The notes beneath the pieces are model-generated. The model was given only the letters and a program-made list of their open reading frames with translations. It was not told the DNA's origin and searched no databases. Below are positions 49,901 through 61,900 of a stretch of 64,000 nt of DNA, piece by piece. Every line of letters starts with the position of its first letter. Within the stretch, counting starts at the first letter, position 1. Location: contig JAJQJQ010000068.1 of the NCBI GenBank assembly GCA_028622995.1, positions 62,001 to 126,000 on the forward strand, read 5' to 3'. The DNA is from Panagrolaimus kolymaensis (Eukaryota; Nematoda; Chromadorea; Rhabditida; Panagrolaimidae). Both the position numbers and the translations under genes were made by a program.

Positions 49901-52900
49901 GGCATTGGGAAAATGTAAGTCAAAAAGATTTAAAAAAAATGAAAATGCCAGAGCTAGAATAAAAGAAATATTGTTTTCGTCACGAGAGAGAAACAAAAAT
50001 TCGCGGGGAGAAAAAATAAATTTTCATATTCTTATTTTTAGTTATTATCCGAAGCTGAAACAACGAGTGAAGAAGTTCGAGATAAATTACTTGTAAAAGA
50101 TTTAATTGGAATGGATTTAAGTGAAAAAGCTAAAAAATGTGAAGAAATTGTTTTGGTTGCTGGAAAAGAATTAAATCTAGAAAAAGGTTTAGAAAAAATG
50201 AAATTACAATGGGATGAATTAGAAATTGAATATGATCGCTCTCAAGGAAAGAGAAAATTTTATGTTCCAAATGAAATTTTATTTTTATTGGAAGAACATA
50301 TAATTAAAACTCAAATGACTTTATCCTCTCCATTTGCATCAAATTTGGCGGAGGATTTAAAAGAATGGTTAATAACTTTACAAAAAATGCAAAAAATATT
50401 TGAATTATATAAAGTTGTAAGTTACTTGCGTTTTAAAAAAGGTTTAAAAAATGAATGAAAAAAGTTTATAGTGTGATTCAAAATTAATTTATTTGGAACC
50501 ATTATTTACAACCGAAGATATAGCATATCAAATGCCAGAAGAATGGAGAATTTATCAAGCGGCTACAGATAAATGGGATACTCTTCATTTACATTTGGTA
50601 AGCAAAAGACGAGCATATTTTTCCCTTTTTTTTCGAACTATTTCCACAATTTTTCTCAAAGTTTAAAAATTCTTTTAATAAATAATTTAAATTTATTTAT
50701 TCCAGCTTTCTCTCAAGCTTTACACCGATCTTGTGAAACTAAATTTTGCTGAAGAATTTACTCAACTTTTTGAAATGTTTAAAAAAATTCAAATTGGTTT
50801 TGATGCATATTTACAAAAGCGAAAACTTAATTCACCCAGGTAATTTTATTATTATTTCTATCCCTTTTCAAAGCTTCAAAACATTCATTTTTTAGATTGC
50901 ATTTTTTGTCCAACAATGAATTACTTGAAATGCTTTCAAAAGGACGAGATCCTAAATTAGTTGAACCATATCTTTCCAAACTATTTGCATCCATTTCAAA
51001 ACCCGAATTTAATAATCGTGGAGAAATTGTGGCTGTTTTTGCAAGCAATGGCGAAAGGCTAGAATTCCGAAGACCCGTGAATGTAAACCTCGCAAAGAGG
51101 CACGTTGATAAATGGTTGCTGGAATTGGAAAAAGAAATGAAATTAACCATTCATAATTCAATTAAAAAATTGCTACAAAAATTCGAATTTGAATTTGCTC
51201 CTTTAGAAAATTTAATGGTGGAAAATGGATTATTTATTGTTGTTGTTCATCAAGCAATTTTAGCTCATTTAAAAGTGGTTTTTACTCATAAAACTGAAAA
51301 TGCTATTATTCATGGAAAGTTGGAGGTATGAGTTTGCATTTGTTTTAAGATTTTTGTATCAAAAATTGATGTATTTTAAAACTATTAAATCTAATAGTTT
51401 TATTTATTCTTAAAAATATTGATTAAAAAATTTATTCATACATTTTTAAAAAGCATTTTACAGCGAAGGTTTCGAAAAAAACTTTGAAAAAATAATCTCC
51501 ACTGCCTTTGAAAAGAATTTATACATATTAAATTTTTTTTTAAAATAATTCTACAAGAAAATTTTGAGATAAAAATAGGCAAAAAAATCACAAAAAAGTT
51601 TTTATTCTTTTTTTGGTTTCCAATCAAGGATGGCTTCTTCGCCGCAAGCAGAAATAACGATCACGAGAATTCCATTTCCATTTTCATTATTTCGTTTAAA
51701 AGTATCTTTGATTTTTTCACCCATTTCGCCTTCGGGTAGGCGGAGATCATCTTTAATTTTACACGTTTTTAAATCCATGAGTGAAACAAATCCATCTTCA
51801 AAATCAATGGAAACAAGTTCAAATTCTTTTCGTTCAACAATTGGAACATTTATGGATTCTTTGGAAGGGCAAATATCATCAAATTTTTTATTTGTAAAAA
51901 TATCAAATGCGAAAATATGAATTTTTGCATGCCCATGTTTACCAGGTTTTGAAGTGGACATTTCACAAACTTTGCATGGGCGTCCTTTAATCATAATAAA
52001 TTCATTTTTACCAATATCAGAACATTTTTTGGGATATGTTAAAGCAGCACCTGAATGAGCGGTAGTGAAATCGATGGTTTCTTCCTCGCGGCAAGACATG
52101 GTTAAAAAAATAAAAATAAATATGGCTAATACCTAAAAAAATATAAAAAGTTAGAAAAATCGGACAAAGACTTGATTTTTTGCCAAAAACAGTGACCGCG
52201 AAAATTTAAATAAAAACAAACGAAAGAAAATGAGTGTCTTTTAATTCCAAAAAAGTATCAGCATAACCAAAAGAGAAAAGCAACACTCCGTCGTCGATTC
52301 TTTTTTTGTTTTTGTTTTGCACTATGTTTTTCGGGCTCTCTTTTTATACCCGCTTTTTTCTACAATGTTGTGAAATCTTATGAAACGCAGTTTTTCTCAT
52401 TTTTTTTTCAAGTCGATGGGGAATTGAAAATAAATATATATGTGTGGCAATATTGGGTTAATTTTAAGTAATTCATTTATTAATTTTTTTACACACAAAA
52501 ATAAATCAGAACAGCGACCAAAAAAGGCTCATTAAAAATAGTAAATTTTTAAAAAAACATTTAAAAAATGCCAAAAAAATAAATAAATTTGGATTTGTAA
52601 CAACAAAATGCAACAAATTTTTTATATTTTCCATGTCAGAAAACTAATAAATATGTAAATTTTTTCTTAAAAAACGTATTAATTTGTTTTTAAATTTTCA
52701 CAAACCCTCCAAATTTTTTTTTCTAGCCTTTACTCATTGAACTTGAATCCTATTTAACTCAATGCCTTCGATTTAATCCCTCAAATGAAAGAGAACATTT
52801 ATTGCTTCAAAACATATTCGTTGATTTAATTGAAGCTCAAAATATTATAAATCTTTTAATTCAAGCTGGAACTTCATCGATTGAAGACATAAATTGGACG

Positions 52901-55900
52901 AAACAATTTCGATTTTATTGGAGTAATGATAATTATTTTATTCGACTTTTTAATGTTTCTATTCTTTATGGATATGAATATTTAGCAATAACTAAACCAT
53001 TTGTAAAAACAGAAAAAGTTAAACATTTACATATTCAACTTGCAATGTATCAAAATCAAAATTTTGCTTGCCTTCTTCAAGGTCCAGCAGCTACAGGGAA
53101 AAGTGAAACCATTAAAGAATTTTCTAAAACTTTAGGTAATTTAAAAGTTTTAAAAAAACGTTAAATTTAGAGATTAATTTATGGAAGAATTTAAAAGGAA
53201 AACTTTTTTTCTTGAATACTGTAATTTTTTCGTGAAAAAATCATCGTTTTTTTTAAATATCTCAAAAAATCGGCAGCTTTTTCCAAAAAAAAATACTCTG
53301 AAAAATGTTTTATAGGCCGATTTTGTTTATCTTTTAATTGCTCAAGTCACAGTTCCATGGAACAATTGGAAGGTTTAATTGCTGGAACTTTTCTTTCTGG
53401 AACTACTTTATGCTTGGATGAATTTAATCGGCTTTCTTCCTACACCATGGTCACGGCTATCAACCACATTTTGGGAATATATCAAGCCAAACATAGCCAT
53501 AATCTTTATTATCATATGCATGGTCTTGAACTTTCTGTCCATCCATTATCAGCATTTTTTATTTCTATGAATCCAAAATATTTTGGAAGAAATCAACTTC
53601 CAGCTAATGCATCTTCAGTGGCAAAAATCATCGATGTTCCATCAGCCGATCTCGAAGCGATTGCAGAAGAATATTTTTTATTAGCAAGTTTTAAAAATCC
53701 TAAAAAGTTTGTTTTTACCATTTTGAAAATTTTAGATTTGCTTTTGTTTTTTTTTGTTTTTAGTTGCTCGACTCAATTAAATTCCATTTTTAAACAATGT
53801 TCCGCTACAGTTTCCCCAATGCGTCATTACGATTTTAGTTTGCGAACTTTATTAGCAAATGTTAAAAATGCTATTTGGTTACAAAATGAAAATCTATTAT
53901 TGCCTGAAATGGGATTAACCGTGAAAGCTTCACAAAATGTACTTTCATCCATGTTTACTCAAGTTGTGAGTTCCCCAAAGCGAAAATAAAAGAAATTTAT
54001 AAATAAATTGAGAAATTTCCATTTCAGGACTCAAAAATATTCTCTAAAATTTTATTACTTTCAAAATCCAAACCAATGATAACAGACTCTGAAACAGCGT
54101 ATAAAACGGCGATCCAAAAAACTTGTGAAACTTTAAAATTTGAAGCAACTCAAAGCTTTGTTAATTGTTGCTATAATGTAAGTAACAAAAACAAAAGAAA
54201 AATTGTTTAAATAATTACATTCTATTTTTTTTTTTTACAATCGCCTGCTTTTTTTCAGCTTTATTTTCTTTCCCGCCATCATAATGCAATAATTTTAATG
54301 GGGAATATTCTCACCGGAAAATCATCCACAATCAAAGTAGTAAAAATGTTATTAAAAGAAAAAGATTTAATTGATTGTGGAATTCGAACTATTTATCCTG
54401 GTTTACACACAAATGATTCACTTTTTGGTAAATTTGATTCACAAAAACTTGAATGGAAACGAGGGATTCTTACGGAATTACTTTCAAATCCAATAAGTGG
54501 AAATGATGAAAGATGGATTCACATTAATGGAATTTTAGATTCACTTTGGATTGAATCGCTAAATAGTTTATTGGATGATAATCAAAAGGTAAAACTTTGT
54601 TTAAACTTTAGAGATTCAAAAATATCAAAAATGTATTTATTTAAGCTAAATCTCGGAAATGGCGAAACTGTAATTCTCAATCCACAAATTCGATTAATTT
54701 TTGAAACCGATGACCTTTCCAAAGTCGCTTTAAGTACAATTTCAAGATGCCGAGTTATTTATTTTGATGAAACTTTTATTCAACCTTCCATGATAGCAGC
54801 AAACAAAAATTTAGACAAATCTGTAATTCAAAAATCCATCGAATTAATTTCAACCTTAAATTTATCCCTTTCAAGCCAAAAATTAAATTTTCTTCGATTA
54901 AATGAACTTTATTTTCTTCATGATGCATTTTCGCCTGAAGACCAAACTTTAGCTAATTTATTAACAACAATTTCGGTCATGTCTGTGATTCCACCAAAAA
55001 TCATAGAAACTTTTTTCAAAGATCAACAAAAATTATTTTCATTATTCCCTCAAGCATTTGGGCAATGGACGGATTTATCCACCGAAAATGAACCTGAAAC
55101 AAGATTTTGGAGAATGTTTTTAAAAAGATTACTTCGATCTTCTTTGATGTTAATGGTTTATGGAAAATCTGGAACTGGAAAGACAACTTTTATTAATGAG
55201 CTTGTTGCAGATTTGGATGAACAACAGTAAGTTTGAAATATTTGAAAAAAAAAAACACGATAAAAGTAGATTATTTAAATTTTTGTCTCGTCTTCTTTTT
55301 TTTGTAAAAATTTTAAGCATTAAACCCAAAAAATGACAAACATTAAAATATGACATGAAATGAAGGAAGTGATTTCACATAAACTGTTGAAATGCTGATC
55401 GTTAATGGTGAAAAAGACCATAAAAAAGAGTTCCGACCTTGCGGCGCTCAATTGATCAGCACCAGGCCTCTTCCACGGGCCGGGTTTTGCCGGCCCGGCC
55501 CGCGGGCCCGTCAAAAATTTTTTTTGCCTTGGTAATCCCTTTGATTTTTTTAGAAAATGGTCGGCCCCGGCCCGGCCTGGCCCGTTCAAAAGTCGGCCCG
55601 GCCCGGCCCGCGGGCCAGGCCGGGCCGGGCTGGACGGGCCGAAGGAAGAGGCCTGATCAGCACTGAATTTGTTAATTTTTAAAAATTAGCTTTCTTTATT
55701 ATGTAATTAATCCTTAATTCAACGCAAAAAATTTAAATCAATGAGACATTATTTTACCTCATCAAAGTTTAAAATATAATTTTCAATTTTTTTTTCTTTC
55801 TTTATTATGCTTTGATCAAACAAAAGGCACAAACAGCCTCGCCAGTCTTAATGTTTTTTTTCTCGATCGAAAGTAAGATTGTATCTTACCAAAAAAAGGA

Positions 55901-58900
55901 TTTTTTAACACATAAATGTTGCCTGAAAAATAAAAGAAAGCTTCACTATTTTTTAGCGCTTTTTTGTCTTGCAGTTTTGCTTTGCAATCGATAAAAACTT
56001 CTTTTCTTTATTTTTTTGAATATTTTAAAAGAATCTGTCATAATTTTTGTCTAAAAGTTCTAATTTACAAAATCTTTGATTATTTTTGTTTAAAAACTCT
56101 AATTTAAAAAATTCGTAAAAAAGATTCAAATTTAAAGAGTTCTTTAAAAAGACGAAGCATCCACACCATTCTGAACATGTCATATTAGTCCATGCATTCA
56201 GAGATTTGTATCGTCTCAATTATTTGAAAAGTTTTAAATTCAATGAATAGCATACAGAAACCAGAAAAAATTGTTCTTTATGGCATTTATTATTTAGCTA
56301 TATAATAAAAAATTGACAGACTCCTTGCATCCACAATACTCGTATATTGGTTTTTTATGAAAAGCAAAATAAAGAGGGAGAGCTAAAAAACAACTTTAAA
56401 TTTTCTTTTTAGTGCGCAGAAATTAGTTAGCAAAATTTTTTTTCCAGGGGTTTGATAATTTAATTTCTTTTTATTGTGAAATTACAAAGAAATTTTTCAA
56501 TGTTTTTTTTTTAGTTGGGATTTGCATGTAGTAAGTTTATCCGAAGAAACTACAGCGGATTCCCTTCTTCAAGCCATACTCGATTGTAATTTGGTTCGAG
56601 TCCATTCGAATCATTTCACTGGTCCAAATGCTAAAAATGTTTTAATCATTCTTGATGGACTTTCAAGAATTCCATTAAATCAAAGAACGTTTAATTGTCC
56701 TTTTGAACTTTTGAGAAGTTTTTATTCGAACGATGGAAAAATAATTGATAATAATGGAAATGAAATTTATTTTACTTCTTTGGTTTGTTTTTTAAAGAAA
56801 TTACTTTTTTTGGAATTTTTAATTTAAAAAAATTATGTTTTTTTAGTATTTTGTTGGCGAATTTTCTACTGCCATTGAAGACCCTATGGAACTAGAAATT
56901 CCAATGAGATTGCAAAAATTTATTCATCCATGGTTTTGGAATGAAAATAAAGTAAGTAAGCTTACGTTTAGAAAAAAAAATTTGCCATTATTGTTCTGCA
57001 ACGAAAAATTTATTTTTCAACAAAAACTTTTTAAATTTTTTAGGGTTATTCAAATCCAACAAATGCATGTCATTCTTTTTTAAAAATGTTTGAATCTCCT
57101 CCAGTTGAACGTAGATACCATGAATTAGCTATCAGCGAAATATTAACTGCCGCTATGGATCTCAGTTTTTCACCTTTCGAACAATATTTAAATATTCTCA
57201 AAGAATTTAAACCCGAAATTTTCACGTACAATGGAAATCGATTTTTAATTTATTGGGGCAAAAATAATAAAAATGATGAATGGCAAATTGAATCAAATGA
57301 AAGTATAAAAACTGAATTAAATCGAATAATTTGTAAAGATCGTGCAAGGAATCCGTTGCTGGAAAATTTACAAATCCACGAAAATTTTATTCGAAATTTT
57401 TGTTTTATTATTAAAATTATGCAAATGAATTTTTATGGACATTGCATTTTTATTGGTTCCAATTTAAATGGTATTGAAACGATTTGTGATTTAGCAGTGC
57501 ATATATTTGAATTTCAACTTGAAAAACTCCCAATCGAAATTACAGAATCATATTGGAAAGAAATATTAATAAAAATTTCAAGGCAATGTTTTACAGAAAA
57601 TCGAAAAATTTTACTTTTAATTAATGATCAAATTTATTCTGAAAAAGTTTTTAAACAAATTTTATCGGATCTCGTGGTTTTAATGAATAGCGGAATGTTG
57701 CCATCAAATATATTTTCTCCTCAACTTTTATCTGAATTAAAATCATCCAATAATAATAATAATTTGGGAAAGAATAATAAAGACTTTAATGAATGGAAAC
57801 AAAAAGGTGCCATCACGGAAGCCATTCGAAAAAATTTACATGTAATTTTTCGAGTTGAGAGAAACACGGTGGAAAAATACAGTAATCAATTTCAACAAAT
57901 TTCTAATTATTCTTTGGCTTGCAATTTAAATTGGACTGAAACGGAATTGCTGGATTTTGCAAAAATGACGTTGCAGAAAAGTCAATTTTTTGGAGACGAA
58001 GAAGTTAGTTTCCGAACAAACAAAAAAAATAAATGGTTACTAAAAACCCACTTTTCTAGGTCCAACATTTTTCTGAAAAGCTTCTAAATTTATTTAAATT
58101 TATTCAAAAATATTTCCCCCAAATTCATACTTTAATGTTTTTGGATTTTGTAAAACAATACGTACATTTATTAAAAGAAAAGAAATCCAGCATAGAGCTT
58201 CTTGAAAAACGATATAAAATGGGAATATCAAAATTGGAAAAGGCTAACGAACAAGTAAATTTTTTACAACAAGAATTATTAAGGCTTCAACCGGAACTTG
58301 TCAGAACTTCGCTCGAAACAACGTAAGTTTTTTTTATCAAAAAGCTAAAAGGTTAAAATTAAATTTTTCTGCCACAAAAAATAATTTGCATGTTTCCATT
58401 ATTTATTTTAAAAAATTTCAGAGTTTTAATGTCCACAATTGAAAGAGAAACAATTGAAATAGAAAATGCTCGAGAAGTAGTTGCTGCGAATGAATTCAAA
58501 GCCAATGAAGCCGCAACCAAAGCTCAAGCATTAAAAGCTGAATGTGAGCAAGAAGTAGCGGAAGCTATTCCAGCATTGGAAACAGCCATCGATGCTTTAC
58601 AAGTTTTAAATCAAAGTGATATAAGCACTTTAAAAACTATGAGAGTTCCACCTCAAGGAGTTCGATTATGCATGGAAGCTGTGTGTATTTTATTGGGTGA
58701 AAAACCTGCTAAAATTACGGATTCTGTAAGTTTCAGGAAAAAGTTTTTAAAAGGAAAAATATTAAATTTTGCAAGTTTTGGAAAGATATCTTTGAAAATA
58801 GAGAAATAAAAAATAATTGAAAATTTTATTTATAAAAAAATTTTAGTTCATAAATCGAAGAAGAAAAAAATTTTAATCAATTAAAATAGAGAAAATGAAA

Positions 58901-61900
58901 AAGCCAAAAGATTTTTTATTGATTTGTTGATGTCGTCATCGCTTTGTGTTGGTAATTTCTTGATGCTGTTTCATAGTCGCCTCCTTCAGGTTTATAATAA
59001 TCATTTTTCTTGATTTCCAAAAAGTCAAGGAAATCATTAATAATAGGAGCATAAAAATTAAACATAAATATTGAAATATCTTCATCAATTTTAAATTGAG
59101 AAAATTTATGAATAAATCGTAGAAAATGAATTAAGCCATAAATGCTAGGATATGGGATTTCAGTGTCGTCGAGGGCTGAAAAATCGGTTTTGGTAAAGGT
59201 TTAAAAAAGCAGGCGATAAACACAACAAAACTTACGTCCTGGATTAAGTTCCTTTTTGGGTGCCACCTTTTTTTCTGCAGTTTCTGAAGCTTTTGATTGT
59301 CGTTTACTTCGAGTTTCTCGCATTGTAATAGGTTCATCTTTTGGAGTGGAATCACGTTTTGATGAATTTTTTCGATCCATCGAAGACGAAGTTTCTTTAG
59401 TTTTGCCACCACCAAAAAGAAATTCTCGATATTGTGCAAAATTAATTTCAGAATATCCCATTTCTTTTCGCTTTTTATTCATAATATCCATAAATTGATT
59501 GATTTCAAATTTAAATATAACTTTTCGAGAAAGTTGTTTACAAAAAGTTTTAATTATTCCATCCAAAGGACCTTCAATCATTTCAGCTGCAAGTGGATTA
59601 TTTTCACCGAAGGGCTTTTGGTGATTTGAATTTACTGCGGAAATATACTAAAAAAATATATTTAAATTTAAATTTAAAATTAAAAATGGAGATTAAAAAA
59701 ACTTTACATCTTTGCAAATTTTTTCAATACTAAATGCTGCAGGCAATTTAATAAGTTTTGTATTAGAATTCATACTTTCCAAATCTTTGGCCAAAATTTC
59801 TTCCAGGGTAGGTAAAATTTTAATTTCTATTGCTTTTGGATGCAATTTTCTTGGAATGGATGGAGGTGTTTCAGAATATGCAGAATTTGGTTCAGTTTTA
59901 ATATTGGATTTATTAAGCGTTGTTGTTGATTCATTATTAAAATCCGTTGGAGTATTTCTTGAATTTGTATCGGTTTTAGCTGGGGTTACAGATCGAAGCT
60001 TTTTTGTTGCTGGTAAACTCGCGAATGATGAATCTTTGCTTCCTCGATTACTATTTTTATTTGAATTTGTTGTTGTTGATTTTCCTGATGGACGTGAACG
60101 CTTTTTTCGTTTAGCATCTGCGATTTCTTTCTTTAAAAAAAGTCACAAAATTAGTTTTGAAATTTAAAAAAAAATATTATTTCTCAAACCTTTGCTAAAT
60201 CAACATTTTCTTTGGTGTATGCTAAAAATTTCACGACCGCTTCAGAATGGCTGAGAACTTCATCATAGCGAGAATTCCAACCCTAAAAAAATATTATATA
60301 TTCCAATTTTTAGCCTTTCAATTAAAAAACGTTTAGCAGCTTACATTATAATGAATAGTATATAAAATTTCTCCATGTTCTTTTGAAGCACTAATAATTT
60401 TTGCATCATAAAAAAATGAATCCGTATGTTGGCATAAAACTCGAGTATTTACAGCATATTCACCTGGAGGATTTTCATTACTTGGCATTGGAGCAACACC
60501 AACACCCGAGGCATCTCGACTATTTTCTTCTTGATGTTCTTCATTTCGAGCTGTGGATTTACTACTACTGGGTCTTGAACTTCTCGTTGAAGAATTATCA
60601 GAACCACGCTTTTTTGATGGCATAGTTTTCCGGGAAATTTAATTGAAATTTTAAAAGTTATGAAAACAGAAGGGAAAATAAGATTTTGTTTTTACTTTTT
60701 TTCTCGCTTGAATTGACTGAAAAAAATTAAGCGGCAGTATTTTTTTTAATTCAGAGAAAGCCAAAAATCCCCGGCAAATATGGTTTTGGCCTCAAATTTG
60801 CTTTAAAAAAAGAAGAGTCAAGAAGAAAAATAAAATTTAAGAAAAAAATTAAAGCAACAAACCTAAAATTCAAACATTAAAAAAAAATTCAAAAAATTAC
60901 TAAAAGTTTTTACATTTTTAAAAAACCATTTTTTAGCTTGGAAATATCACCGTTGATTATTGGGTTACCAGCCAGAAAGTTTTATCCGATATTCATTTCC
61001 TTCATCGAATTCGAACATTTCCCCGTGATAAAGTATCCTCCAAAACTATGAGATTAATTCGATTAAATTATTTAAGCAAATCTGAATTCGATGCCGAAAA
61101 CATGCGACAAGTTTCAGCCGCGGCTGAAGGTTTATGCTTTTGGGTCAAAGCCATAGATATTTATAATAAAATTGCAAAAGTTGTTGAACCAAAAAAGGAA
61201 AAACTTAAAAAATCTGAGCTTATGGTAAAGCAGCATATGAAACAATTGGAGCAGCGAAGAAAAGCTTTGCAAGAAGTAACTGAGAGGCTTCAAAAACTTA
61301 GTGATCAATTTAGTCATATGTCTCAAAGAAAGCAAGATTTACAAAATCAAATTCAAAATTGTGAATTAAAAATGACGAGAGCAGAAAAATTATTGGAAGC
61401 ATTAGGTTTGTTTTTCATTATTTTTATTTTGTTATATAAAAAATTTATTTTTATAGAAAATGAAAGAGATCGATGGGATTCAAATTTAAAAGTATTAAAA
61501 AACCAATCAGAAACATTTAAAAATAATTGCTTGATTGGTGTTGTTTGCGTGGAATTATTAAATGATGTTGATTATGATAAAAGAAAGGTAAAAAAAATGC
61601 AAAAAGATAACTTCCCTAACGGGGAATCGAACCCCGGCCGCCTGGGTGAAAACCAGAAATCCTAACCACTAGACCATTAGGGAGGCGAAAGATGATGCTT
61701 CCTTTATGTTATTGAGTCCCTTCTCTCTCCAAAAAAATAAATAAGGCCTAAAGAAAAAATGCGAAGAAAGCACTTTTCGTTCTCAAGTGCATATTTTTTG
61801 TTCCAGCCAAGTAAAAAAATAAATCTAGCAAATTTTTTAGGAAATAGTTTCAAAACTTATTTCAAAGTTTCATTTTTCTAAAAACTTTTCATTAAAATTA

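Noticed and set aside
55320..55666. Open frames rich in Gly, Pro, Ala and Arg on both strands
   Set aside because: They are translations of the GC-rich inverted-repeat element, not genes.
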